DNA from: Mycobacterium sp.
Lineage (GTDB): Bacteria; Actinomycetota; Actinomycetes; Mycobacteriales; Mycobacteriaceae
Length of the DNA stretch: 47,541 nucleotides
Reading direction: 5' to 3'
Assembly (NCBI GenBank): GCA_025966225.1
Contig: JAOPVI010000238.1
Span: 1 to 47,541 of the forward strand
Of the stretch, positions 17,102 through 25,648 are shown one piece after another (the stretch's first letter is position 1; each line of letters opens with the position of its first letter). The translations under genes and the position numbers were made by a program. The notes beneath the pieces were generated by a model. That model saw only the letters and a list, made by a program, of their open reading frames with translations, was not told where the DNA came from and searched no databases.

Positions 17102-17899
17102 TTACGAAAGATCCGCCAGCAGCGCGTCGACCCGCTGCCTCGCCACCGCCTCGGTTCCTGGGCCGACGATGGCGTGTACCCGGCCCGCCTCAACCGCCGC
17201 GAGGGCAGCGTCCGCGACGGTGCCTGGGGTCATCGCGCCCGCGGGCATTCCATCGCCGGGCTGGCTGGGCGTGGCGGCGGCTCCGATAGGCGCCAGCGCC
17301 GCGGAGTTCGAGCCGAGGGCGGTGTCGACCAGGCCCGGACAAAGTACTGTTGCGCCTAAATCCGGTGACTGAGCGCGCAATTCGGCGTGCAACGTCTCGG
17401 TCAATCCGACCACGGCGTGCATCGTCGCGTTGTACGGCGAGAGCATCGGCAGCGCCATCAGACCGCCCGCCGATGCAGTGTTGAGGAAGTGGCCGGAACC
17501 CTGGGCAACGAGAAGTGGGGCGAAGGCCCGAACCCCGTGGACGACGCCCATCAGCTTGACGTCGATCAGCCAGCGCCACGTCTCGGCACGTTGTTCCCAC
17601 ATCGGCGTGAGTTCGCACACCACCCCGGCGTTGTTGCAGACCAGGTCGACACGGCCGAAACGCTCCATCGTCGCGTCGGCCAGCGCCTGCACGTCGGCCT
17701 CGATGGCAACGTCGGTTCTTACCCCGACGACTTCGGCGGAATGCCCGGACAGCGCCCCGACGGCCACCGGAATGGCCTCCTCCCGAACGTCGGCGATCAT
17801 CACGTGGACACCGCGCCCCACGAGGTGGTCGGCGAGCGCAAAGCCGATTCCGCTGGTGCCTCCCGTGACTACGGCAACCTGGCCTGCGGTGATCTTCAT
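17102..17899 (-). CDS. Short-chain dehydrogenase/reductase with catalytic Lys replaced by Met
   Basis: A 265-residue classical-type SDR with TGGTSGIG (nucleotide binding) and NNAG. The active-site segment reads SPYNATMHAVVGL: Tyr is present, but the Lys of YxxxK is Met (codon ATG at 17429-17431 on the minus strand, one base from AAG). That residue normally positions the cofactor and lowers the Tyr pKa, so activity is doubtful unless this is a sequencing error. The start ATG at 17899 is 19 bases after the stop of the large ATPase gene, with GGGAAGGG in between, so it probably ends that operon. It resembles M. tuberculosis Rv1865c in type and locus. Confidence 0.88.
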   Translation of the reverse strand: MKITAGQVAVVTGGTSGIGFALADHLVGRGVHVMIADVREEAIPVAVGALSGHSAEVVGVRTDVAIEADVQALADATMERFGRVDLVCNNAGVVCELTPMWEQRAETWRWLIDVKLMGVVHGVRAFAPLLVAQGSGHFLNTASAGGLMALPMLSPYNATMHAVVGLTETLHAELRAQSPDLGATVLCPGLVDTALGSNSAALAPIGAAATPSQPGDGMPAGAMTPGTVADAALAAVEAGRVHAIVGPGTEAVARQRVDALLADLS

Positions 17900-17918
17900 G
17901 AGGTTCCGACCCTTCCCA

Positions 17919-20900
17919 TTAGGACTTCGGGCCCAGTGGCCGCCGCGACAGCTCCAGCACCTCTTCGGTGGCGAGCGGACTGTGCGGGTGATGCGAAAGA
18001 CACCAGGGCGCCGTGATCTTGTGGAAGGCACTGCCTTCGAGCGCGGCATAGAAGTTGCCCGCCCGTAGCCTGCTGATGTCGGGTACGTGCCCGCCCTTCA
18101 CGCGCGCCATCTCTTTGGCGACGGTGATCTGAGCCGGCGCGTTCAGCAGCCCGTAGAACTGGGTGGCGGAGTTGCCGGGGATGGTGTTGTCCAGGCCGCG
18201 CGGCGCCTGGGTGGCATAAACCAGACCGAGCCCATACTTGCGGGCTTGTGACGACAAGGCCAACGTGCTCCGGGTGGACGCAGTGGTTCGGCCGGACGGC
18301 GCGAAGTTCTGCGCCTCGTCCATCACCAGCAGGCCGCCCAACGGTCGATCGCCTGCCGGATTGCGCTTGATCCACGCGAATAGCGCCATCTGCAGCTGAT
18401 TGACGAAGCCTTCGCGCTGCAGCTCGCTGGTCAACCCGATCATGCTTATTACCGATACCCGGGCCCGGTAGCCGTCCGACGGAGTCAGCAGCGCTCCGGG
18501 GTCCATCGGTGTGCCGTCCCCTCCGAACATCGGGTCATTCACCTTGGCGGCGCGCAGGTTCTGTCCCAGTTCCGCGGCGCGCTCCCGCGCATTCGCAATC
18601 ACGCTGACGCCGTCAGGCAGGTCGGCGAGCACCTCCAGGAGCCCGTCGAGATTGGTCGACGCGTGCCGCCCGTACCACTGCAGCGCCTGACGCAGTACTG
18701 CCCGGGACTGATTGGCCCTGGCCGTGTTCCCCGCGATCAACGCGCGGGGTTCCAGTGCGGCAAAGGCGGATTCAACGGCTTCGCCGTACTCATCGTGGTC
18801 GTCGGCCACGCTGGCGAAGTCGGGCAGCGGCTGGAACGACAACGGTCGCCCAGCGGATCGCCTCGGCGTCCACACCACGACCTCTGTATTGCTGAGGTAG
18901 TCCACGGCGCGCGGGGTGTCGAAGGCGTGCCAGCCACCCGGCAGTTCGGGCCAGGGAAGGCCGAGCCGCGCCAGATCGTTGTTGGGATCCAACACGATCG
19001 ACGACACTCCGTGCAGGGCACACTCTTCGACCAGCCGACGGATGAGTACCGTCTTGCCCGATCCCGAGCCGGCGAAGATGGCGGTGTGCTTGCGCAGGGC
19101 AAGCAGTTCCACGCTCAGCTGTCGGCCCGAAGTTTCGTCGATGCCTAAGGGGACGGCAGTGGGGGAATGCTCGTGACGACGATCGGTTGGCTGGGGTTCA
19201 GGCGAAGGCGGCTGCGCCACAGACGGTTCCGGCACCTCGGGCGGCAGTGGGCCGGCGCCCTCACCGAATGCGTCCCGAAGGAAGACCAGTCCGTGCGCGG
19301 GTTTGCGCGCGACCAGCCAGCCGGGAAGGTCTGCGTGGTTGTCGGCGATGAGGTCCCGCAGCGCCGACAGAGTGCGCAGATCGTCGTCGGAGAGCGGTAG
19401 CGTGCGACCGCCCGCCCCCTCGAAGTCGGCTACCAGGGCGGCGGTCTTCACACCGTTGGGCCACGGCCCGTTCCGTAGCAGGAAGAGTTTGCGCTTGTCC
19501 AGATTCTTTCCGAAACCGGTTGCAGAACAAGCATTCTTGATACGGCTCTGTGCGGCGACCGCATTGGTGCTGGCGATCGCGCGGAATCCCCAGTGCCGTT
19601 CGTCGTCGGTCGTGGCGTCGAGACTCTGCCGCAGTCGGCCGTGGAGCTGAACCTGTTTGCCCGGTGGCGGATCGAGCCGGTAAGTCTGTTCGGCGTCACC
19701 ACGTTCGGTGATCCAAGCATCCAGGGCCGCCGACAGCAGGCCCGGCACGATGGTGTCCTCGCCCTCTGGGTCGAGCGCGGCGGTACCGACCGCGCGCTGC
19801 CGGTAGTCGGCGAAGCGCCGGTCGAGTTCGGCGCTATCTCGAGGTTTGTCGGCCCTCGTTCGCGGGCTTGGCTCCGGACCGTCTCCGGGAGAGGGCGCCC
19901 TGAAATGGGCGAGCTCTTCGACGATGTCGCGGTCCAGGCAACTGCGGATGTGAGTATCAGCGCGTTTGAGCAGCAGGCGGGGCGTGTAGTCCGGTGCGTC
20001 GTCGAAGGCCGACACCATAATGGGCCAGCTGGGGTAGGGCGGGCTGAACTCGATCGCCCGGTAGCTGGCAGTGAACCGCCGCTCCAGGATGGCTCGTCCG
20101 ACGTCGGCGCTCGGCAGCCCTTGCAGCTTGGTGGCCTCACGGAACCGGTCGGCCACTGGGCCGGCCGCCCGCGTCCGGATCGACTCCCACGCCGTGGGTA
20201 GGCAGGCGACCACTGAGGCCGTGCGCCGCATGTTCTGTCGGATCGACATCAGTCCGTGTGCGACGTGTTCGATGTCGCTGTTGTCGGTCGCGGCGTCAGC
20301 GCGTGCCAGCGGATCGGCGCGATCGGTCCCTTGCGCGAGCAGGGTGTCGATCTGGTCGATCGCCAACACCGCGGGTCCGGCCAGCGCTACCAGCCAGGAG
20401 ATGTCACGCACGCATTCCTGCGGTGACAGTGTCGACACGCCGATGGACCATGTGCGGCGGCCGGAGTCGTCGACGTCCTCGGCCGAGTTCAGGTACGCCT
20501 GCCCGACGTCCTGAACGTCGAACTCCGTCGCGCCAAGAAGAACCAGTGCGCGCAGAGTATGGCGCGTCTGGCTCACCGTCGCCGGGTTCGCCTTACGAAG
20601 CGCGTCGATGAACCGCGACAGGACCTCGGGCGTCAGCTCGCCATCCCCGACGATCGCCTTGCGGTCCACCCGAGAGACGTGGGCCACCAACGACAGTTGC
20701 CACAGCAGTTCCTTGAGCTGGGTTTCGCGATTGGCAGCGGGCCGGCCCAGGCTCCGCACGATGCTGCTCCGGGCGGATTCCCAAAAGCTGGTGGCGTCCA
20801 GCAGTTCGACGACGAAGAAGAACCCGTCGGCCGCTTGCACCCGTTCGCGCACCTGGCCGAGCAGATGGGTCTTGCCCGATCCGGCCGGGCCCTGCACGAC

Positions 20901-21083
20901 CACGCCGAGGGGGCTGGACTGCTGCTCCCCGCCGGCGTCGGCGAAGGCCGCCATCACGTCGTCGAGCGCCTTGTCGTTGAAGCCAGGCACGTGCAGCGCG
21001 CCCTGCGAATGCCACAGATCGTCGGCGGTCGGGGCCCACGACAGGCGTAGGGAGCTGAGCGCCTCCCGTTCTCTTGGGTCCAT
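17919..21083 (-). CDS. Large double P-loop ATPase: N-terminal AAA-type module plus C-terminal HerA/DUF87-type module
   Basis: Protein of 1054 residues with two separate NTPase modules. Module 1: Walker A GPAGSGKT (65-72), Walker B VLAIDQID (239-246), like AAA/KAP-type ATPases. A middle region (about 400-640) contains a Pro-rich linker at 611-640. Module 2: Walker A AGSGSGKT (671-678), Walker B LLVMDEAQ (918-925) and an ATQAPRGLD segment (957-965) like the motor core of HerA/VirB4/FtsK-type translocases. No membrane segment. Its ATG shares its A with the stop of the upstream winged-helix gene. Together with that gene and the nuclease it forms a coupled trio; a nucleic-acid translocase or loader is the likely role. 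Not a family I can name. Confidence 0.85.
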   Translation of the reverse strand: MDPREREALSSLRLSWAPTADDLWHSQGALHVPGFNDKALDDVMAAFADAGGEQQSSPLGVVVQGPAGSGKTHLLGQVRERVQAADGFFFVVELLDATSFWESARSSIVRSLGRPAANRETQLKELLWQLSLVAHVSRVDRKAIVGDGELTPEVLSRFIDALRKANPATVSQTRHTLRALVLLGATEFDVQDVGQAYLNSAEDVDDSGRRTWSIGVSTLSPQECVRDISWLVALAGPAVLAIDQIDTLLAQGTDRADPLARADAATDNSDIEHVAHGLMSIRQNMRRTASVVACLPTAWESIRTRAAGPVADRFREATKLQGLPSADVGRAILERRFTASYRAIEFSPPYPSWPIMVSAFDDAPDYTPRLLLKRADTHIRSCLDRDIVEELAHFRAPSPGDGPEPSPRTRADKPRDSAELDRRFADYRQRAVGTAALDPEGEDTIVPGLLSAALDAWITERGDAEQTYRLDPPPGKQVQLHGRLRQSLDATTDDERHWGFRAIASTNAVAAQSRIKNACSATGFGKNLDKRKLFLLRNGPWPNGVKTAALVADFEGAGGRTLPLSDDDLRTLSALRDLIADNHADLPGWLVARKPAHGLVFLRDAFGEGAGPLPPEVPEPSVAQPPSPEPQPTDRRHEHSPTAVPLGIDETSGRQLSVELLALRKHTAIFAGSGSGKTVLIRRLVEECALHGVSSIVLDPNNDLARLGLPWPELPGGWHAFDTPRAVDYLSNTEVVVWTPRRSAGRPLSFQPLPDFASVADDHDEYGEAVESAFAALEPRALIAGNTARANQSRAVLRQALQWYGRHASTNLDGLLEVLADLPDGVSVIANARERAAELGQNLRAAKVNDPMFGGDGTPMDPGALLTPSDGYRARVSVISMIGLTSELQREGFVNQLQMALFAWIKRNPAGDRPLGGLLVMDEAQNFAPSGRTTASTRSTLALSSQARKYGLGLVYATQAPRGLDNTIPGNSATQFYGLLNAPAQITVAKEMARVKGGHVPDISRLRAGNFYAALEGSAFHKITAPWCLSHHPHSPLATEEVLELSRRPLGPKS

Positions 21084-21733
21084 CAGTTCTCGATCGCGAT
21101 CAGATGTTTGGCCTGGTCGCCGATCGAGACGGCGGCGGCGTGGTCCTCGGCCGTCAACGTCTTCTGGTTCTCCTCGGGAACGAGGCTGACGCCCTCGATG
21201 CGGTACATCCGCGTCAGCGCGGCATCCAGGTCGTGCCTCGACAGGTCGGGCAACTCGGCGCGCAACCGAACGAGGTCGACCCAGCCGCCGGCGCGGGCGG
21301 CCAGCCGAACGTACGCGGCGCGCACCTGCTCCACGACTTCGTCCCCCAGCGGGTCGGGTTCGCCGGCGAGCGCAAGGTCGTCGAGCGGTATGAAGACGTC
21401 ACCGGCGGCCAGGTCGTCGCGGTCGAAGTAGCGGCGCAGCGCGCGCAGCACGGTGTACAGCGCCTTGCCCTGGCCCGACGGACGCGCAGGCGTGTCCGCA
21501 CCGAACAACTTGGCGCACGTCGCCCACCCCTTGTCGGTCAGCTCCAGCACCATCGCCCGGTTCGGCGTGGTGACCTCGATGAGCCCATGGTGGGCGAGCC
21601 GATCGCGGTCGCGCTTCTTCAGTTCCGGTCCCAGAGTGGCCAATTCGGGATTGCGGACGGGTCGTGCTTCGGCCATCAGGACCAGTAGCACGGCTTGCTC
21701 GGTGCCGGTCAGTTCCTCGGGGTTGACGCTCAC
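21083..21733 (-). CDS. Winged-helix adaptor-like protein in the ATPase/nuclease operon
   Basis: A 216-residue soluble protein. Residues about 8-75 look like a winged helix (TEQAVLLVLMAEARPVRNPE, then KKRDRDRLAHHGLIEV and a beta-wing TTPNRAMVLELTDKG). A second, probably also helix-rich half follows (VRLRAELPDLSRHDLDAALTRMYRIEG), which could be another wHTH. It starts with GTG at 21733 in a GTGA overlap with the nuclease stop and ends sharing a base with the ATPase start. Likely a DNA-binding or specificity subunit of the system; function not established. Confidence 0.8.
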   Translation of the reverse strand: MSVNPEELTGTEQAVLLVLMAEARPVRNPELATLGPELKKRDRDRLAHHGLIEVTTPNRAMVLELTDKGWATCAKLFGADTPARPSGQGKALYTVLRALRRYFDRDDLAAGDVFIPLDDLALAGEPDPLGDEVVEQVRAAYVRLAARAGGWVDLVRLRAELPDLSRHDLDAALTRMYRIEGVSLVPEENQKTLTAEDHAAAVSIGDQAKHLIAIEN

Positions 21734-22782
21734 GACTGATTCCCTTCGCAGTTTCTCTTCGTTGCCAGCAGTCGCTCGATCACGTCGAGCACCCGGCGCG
21801 GATCGTCGATGATCTCATCGTTGGTGAAACGCAGGACGGCGAAGCCGTCGAGGGTCAGCCCGTTGTCGCGCCGTCGATCGGCCGCGTACTTCAGGCTGCC
21901 GCGGTGATCGGGCCCGTCGAGTTCGACGACGCATCGCTCCGCGGACCACATCAGGTCTACGCGGATCGGGGGAGCCAGCGCGTGGCTGACGTACTCCTGA
22001 TTCCATGTCCGGCCGGCCGCCCAGTCGCAGCGGGCCAGGCATCGCTCCAGCGTCTGCTCGACAGCGCTGGAGGGATGCGGGACACCGGCCAGCGCTGGGT
22101 AGTCGACTTCTGGCGGCAACTCGGCGGTCAGTTTGGCCGACAGGGTCGCTACGAATCCGGGGACCGACAGCTGCCACGTCGGATACCGGTCGACCAGCGA
22201 CAGCGCGCCCGGGGCGAGCCACACGCCGATCGCGCCATGGCTGACCAGCCACTCGCATGCGAGGGCGACATGTCGCTGTTCGTCGTGGGACGAAGACCGT
22301 TCGACCGGTCCGACGAGTAGAACCACCCCGGCTCGGTGATAGCTATGCGCGATGATCCTTGCCAACCCGATGGCTCGCACCTCGGGCCCGTACCCCCGAT
22401 CCGGGGTATCGCCACTTACTACGGCCTCGGCCATGTCGGCCAGGAATGGGCCGAAGTGTTCGCTGCCACCTGCGTGCCGATGCGCGAGTTGCCGCACCAC
22501 GCGTCGATCGAAGTCACTGCTCGTCGTGATTGCCTCCGCGTCCGGCAGCCACGCAGGAAACAGGTCAAGGGCAACCGACTCGAGCCGCTCCAAGACGTCG
22601 TCGACGAAACCCGACGGCGACGGCGGGCTTGAGAGCCGGCAGCGTATGACCACGGGCACACGCTCGGGGAGCGGATCGAGACTGACCGCGAGCTGCGCGT
22701 CGGTCAGCCCGGCGAGCCTGACGACTTGGTCAGCTGGTATCTGCGACAACGACAGCGGCTGCCCGCATGTCACCGCGCTCAC
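21730..22782 (-). CDS. DUF559/Vsr-like PD-(D/E)XK nuclease with unknown N-terminal domain
   Basis: Protein of 350 residues from GTG at 22782, which has an AGGGGG site just upstream; ATG at 22830 would add 16 low-complexity residues and lacks a ribosome site. The last 110 residues read like the DUF559/very-short-patch-repair nuclease fold: a helix with SAVEQTLERCL, then RVDLMW (Asp276 in this numbering), VVELDGPDH (285-293), a Lys/Asp/Arg-rich helix KYAADRRRDNGL and FAVLRFTNDEI. The front 220 residues are of no family I know and include a hydrophobic segment VVLLVG and ALACEWLVSHGAIGVWL. It is the first gene of a trio overlapping by 1-4 bp. The last gene's Walker-A pairs suggest ATP-driven DNA processing. 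Confidence 0.8.
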   Translation of the reverse strand: MSAVTCGQPLSLSQIPADQVVRLAGLTDAQLAVSLDPLPERVPVVIRCRLSSPPSPSGFVDDVLERLESVALDLFPAWLPDAEAITTSSDFDRRVVRQLAHRHAGGSEHFGPFLADMAEAVVSGDTPDRGYGPEVRAIGLARIIAHSYHRAGVVLLVGPVERSSSHDEQRHVALACEWLVSHGAIGVWLAPGALSLVDRYPTWQLSVPGFVATLSAKLTAELPPEVDYPALAGVPHPSSAVEQTLERCLARCDWAAGRTWNQEYVSHALAPPIRVDLMWSAERCVVELDGPDHRGSLKYAADRRRDNGLTLDGFAVLRFTNDEIIDDPRRVLDVIERLLATKRNCEGNQS

Positions 22783-22848
22783 CCCACCCCCTGCGCCGTT
22801 GGACGATCCGCTCCATTCTGTCCTACGCATGGGTGCTCGCGCTCGGCA

Positions 22849-24078
22849 TCACCCGCCGAGCTCGCCCAACGCAACGTCGGGGTTCGCGAGCCGTTCGGTA
22901 TCGACCGGCTTCCGCGACCGGATCAGGTCCTTGATGTCGTCGAGGCCCTCCCAGACGTTGACGTTCATCCCCGCCAACACCCGGCGCTCGGCGTCCAGCC
23001 AGAACATGGTGAACTCGCGCTTGTCGACGTCACCCCGGAACACCACCGAGTCGTAATCGGGTGCATAGCCGACGTATTCCATGCCGAGGTCGTATTGATC
23101 GGTGAAGAAGTACGGCAGCTCGTCATATTCGCCGGGGGACCCCAACATCCCCGCGACCGCAACGGCGGGTTGCTTGAGCGCGTTCGCCCAGTGCTCGGTG
23201 CGGATGCGGGTGGCGTAGATCGGATGCGCCGCGGCGGCGATGTCGCCGACGGCGTAGACGTCGTCGGCGCTGGACTTCAGCGATGCGTCGACGAGCACCC
23301 CGCCGTCCCTCGTCTCCAGGCCCGCTTCCTCGGCGAGTTCGGAGTTGGGCTTGGCGCCGACGGCAACCAGGACGGCGTCGGCGGCCACGGTGGCACCATC
23401 GCCAAGTTTCAGCCCCGTCGCCCTTCCGTTGTCGGTGGTGATTGCCTCCACGGACGTCTTGAGCCGCAGGTCGACGCCGTGCTCTCGGTGAAGGTCGGCG
23501 AAGATCTCGGCCGCCTCGCGGCCGAGTGAACCGAGCAGCGGTAACTCGGCGGTCTCCACGACGGTGACGTCGACGCCACGCTCGCGCGCACTCGCGGCGA
23601 CCTCGAGTCCGATCCATCCCGCTCCGACGACCGCCAGGCTGGCCCCCTCGGTGAGTGATGCCAGCAGCCCGGACGCATCGTCGATGGTGCGCAGGTAGTG
23701 AACTCCGTCGGCGTCTCCACCTGGAATCGGGGGCCGTCGTGAACTCGAGCCGGTGGCCAGCAGAAGCTTGTCGTAGTGCTCCTGTCCTCCGTCGCCATAG
23801 CCGACGGAGTGCCTCGCCGGGTCGACCTCGGTCACCTTGGTGCCGAGGTGCATCTCGACGTCGTGATCGCGGTACCAGTCCTCGGAATCGACGGTGAAGT
23901 CTTCGAGGGTCTTCTTGCCCGCCAGGTAATCCTTCGAAAGGGGCGGGCGTTCGTACGGCAGGTGGTCTTCCGCCCCGAAGAGCACGATCTTCCCCTGAAA
24001 TCCTTTGTCCCGCAACACTTCTACGGCCTTGGCGCCTGCCAGGCCGCCGCCGACGATGATCATCGTGGTGGTGGGCAT
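22849..24078 (-). CDS. FAD/NAD(P)-dependent ferredoxin reductase (Rv1869c-like)
   Basis: A 409-residue flavoprotein of the putidaredoxin/rubredoxin reductase type that passes electrons from NAD(P)H to a ferredoxin. It has the FAD fold GGGLAGA (10-16), the second nucleotide fold VVGAGWIGLEVAA, and the VYAVGDIAAA motif near the FAD ribityl site, plus the C-terminal domain typical of this family. The ATG at 24078 follows AAGGAG at a good distance, 1 base after the TfoX-like stop, so it is in the same operon. The defence-like trio follows on the same strand 66 bases (or 18) later. Confidence 0.93.
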   Translation of the reverse strand: MPTTTMIIVGGGLAGAKAVEVLRDKGFQGKIVLFGAEDHLPYERPPLSKDYLAGKKTLEDFTVDSEDWYRDHDVEMHLGTKVTEVDPARHSVGYGDGGQEHYDKLLLATGSSSRRPPIPGGDADGVHYLRTIDDASGLLASLTEGASLAVVGAGWIGLEVAASARERGVDVTVVETAELPLLGSLGREAAEIFADLHREHGVDLRLKTSVEAITTDNGRATGLKLGDGATVAADAVLVAVGAKPNSELAEEAGLETRDGGVLVDASLKSSADDVYAVGDIAAAAHPIYATRIRTEHWANALKQPAVAVAGMLGSPGEYDELPYFFTDQYDLGMEYVGYAPDYDSVVFRGDVDKREFTMFWLDAERRVLAGMNVNVWEGLDDIKDLIRSRKPVDTERLANPDVALGELGG

Positions 24079-24079
24079 A

Positions 24080-24469
24080 TCACTTCTCCTTGTTGTCGAA
24101 GGTTCGCGTACCCGATGGCATCCGGCGCAAACGCTTCCTACTGGGCGGCAGGCCCTTGGCGTAGCCGACGCCGCGCGTGACCCACGACTGCAGCTGACGC
24201 TTGTTGGCCACGCCCTCGGTGGCTACCCGCACCCAGCCGAGGGCTTCCCGGCCTGCCATCACCATCGGTTCGACGTGCTCACGCTGGAGCAGCTTCGGGG
24301 TGTCGTCGGGCGACACGCGCACCATGAGTCCGCCTCGTCCACTCGCCGCCACAGCCATGTGACCGTCGATCAGGAAGGCCAACCCTCCGAACATGCGCTT
24401 CTCCTCGACGCCACGTTCGCCGCTCACCAAGGCTCTAATGCGGTTCGCGAGTTCTTCGTCGTACGCCAT
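24080..24469 (-). CDS. TfoX N-terminal-domain protein
   Basis: A 129-residue protein with the TfoX_N layout: helix MAYDEELANRIRAL, then EEKRMFGGLAFLIDGHMAVA (KxMFGG hallmark) and GLMVRVSPDD. The C-terminal tail is basic (SRKRLRRMPSG). Family members are small regulators or of unknown function outside competence. The start ATG at 24469 is internal to a longer frame; it fits the usual N-terminus. Co-directional with the LLM gene 13 bases upstream and the ferredoxin reductase 1 base downstream. Confidence 0.88.
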   Translation of the reverse strand: MAYDEELANRIRALVSGERGVEEKRMFGGLAFLIDGHMAVAASGRGGLMVRVSPDDTPKLLQREHVEPMVMAGREALGWVRVATEGVANKRQLQSWVTRGVGYAKGLPPSRKRLRRMPSGTRTFDNKEK

Positions 24470-24482
24470 GATCCGACGGTAG

Positions 24483-25541
24483 TCACCCCCCGCGGTGACT
24501 ACCAGGTGGTCGAAGCGACCCATCGGCAGGTTCCCATCCGAGCCGGGGTCCCAATCGTTCTGCCAGGTCGGCGATGATCTGCCGGTAGTCGGCTGCGGCG
24601 AAGGTGAAGGGTAGGGCGAACGTCACTTCGTCGGCCCGCTGGAATCCCGCGTGGTCGTACAGCTGGTCGGCGAGTTCGTCGGATGGGCCGACGTAGTCGG
24701 GGGAGTACAGCATGCCGCGGGGCCCCTGGGGCGCTTTCGTGCGTTCGAAGCGACTCGCGGCGTACTCCCGGTAGCGGCGGACCTGCTCGTCGGTGGCGGA
24801 ATCGGTCGGGATGACGACGAGGCCTTGTGAGACGCGCGCTCTTTGGCGATTGGGGTGGTGGGCACGAAACGCATCGATCTGCTCACCCTGAATGGTGGCG
24901 AAGTCGCGCGACTCGGTGCCCTCGGTGCTGACCACCGAACTGGTCAGATAGTTGATGCCCTGCTCGCCCGCCCACACCGCCGACGACAGCCCACCGCCGT
25001 ACCAGACGCGATCGGCCAGGCCGGGCGAGTGCGGCTGGATGTGATCGGTGAACTGCTCGATCCCGACTGTCCCGGCGAAGTCGCTCATCGGTTCTCCACG
25101 CAGACCACGCAAAAGCCGCAACACGCGGTCCTTCGAGAAGTCCTCCGCCTGGTGGGTTTCCGGATACAGCGCCGTCTTGTAGTGGTCGTAGAGCGTTGGC
25201 GTACCCACCGACACGCCTGGGTTGATGCGCCCGCCCGACAGGATGTCCACGGTGGCCAGGTCCTCCGCCAAGCGGAAGGGATTCTCCAGACCCAATGGGA
25301 TGACGGCGGTGCCCAGCTCGATCCGCGACGTCCGCTGACTGGCCGCCGCCATGATCGCCACCGGCGACGAGATGCCGGGTTGCAGATGACGACACCGCAG
25401 CCAGACGCTGTCGAAACCCAGCGCTTCGGCGCGGGTGATCACTTCGAGCGTCTCTTCCATTCCCGGTCCCGGGTCCGCGGCGTCGAAACGGCCGATCGTC
25501 AGGAACCCGAGCTTGCGCAGCGGTTCTCCACGTCGTGGCAT
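24483..25541 (-). CDS. LLM class flavin/F420-dependent oxidoreductase
   Basis: A 352-residue luciferase-like oxidoreductase with the family opening (GFLTIGRFD...EVITRAEALGFDSVWLR), AIMAAASQRTSRIELGTAV and a LATVDILSGGRINPGV block. It begins at ATG 25541 after AAGGAGA. It belongs to a different subgroup from the tandem LLM pair at 4.9-6.8 kb. First gene of a minus-strand run that reaches the SDR at 17102 with only short gaps, so it may be driven by the promoter upstream of 25541. Substrate unknown. Confidence 0.9.
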   Translation of the reverse strand: MPRRGEPLRKLGFLTIGRFDAADPGPGMEETLEVITRAEALGFDSVWLRCRHLQPGISSPVAIMAAASQRTSRIELGTAVIPLGLENPFRLAEDLATVDILSGGRINPGVSVGTPTLYDHYKTALYPETHQAEDFSKDRVLRLLRGLRGEPMSDFAGTVGIEQFTDHIQPHSPGLADRVWYGGGLSSAVWAGEQGINYLTSSVVSTEGTESRDFATIQGEQIDAFRAHHPNRQRARVSQGLVVIPTDSATDEQVRRYREYAASRFERTKAPQGPRGMLYSPDYVGPSDELADQLYDHAGFQRADEVTFALPFTFAAADYRQIIADLAERLGPRLGWEPADGSLRPPGSHRGG

Positions 25542-25648
25542 CTAGCGATCTCCTTGCTCGGTGCAGCCGTCAACAAATGATGACGGCCCGGACGAAAGTA
25601 CGGCCGCGGCATTTCGGCGCTGTCACCCGAGCACCGCATACTTCACCG

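Noticed and set aside
15406-17193. 595-residue minus-strand frame opposite the thiolase-like gene
   Set aside because: Shadow of the conserved plus-strand thiolase; composition is typical of a mirrored frame.
22783-22830. Longer nuclease start at ATG 22830
   Set aside because: No ribosome site and low-complexity residues; GTG 22782 has one. Kept as an alternative only.
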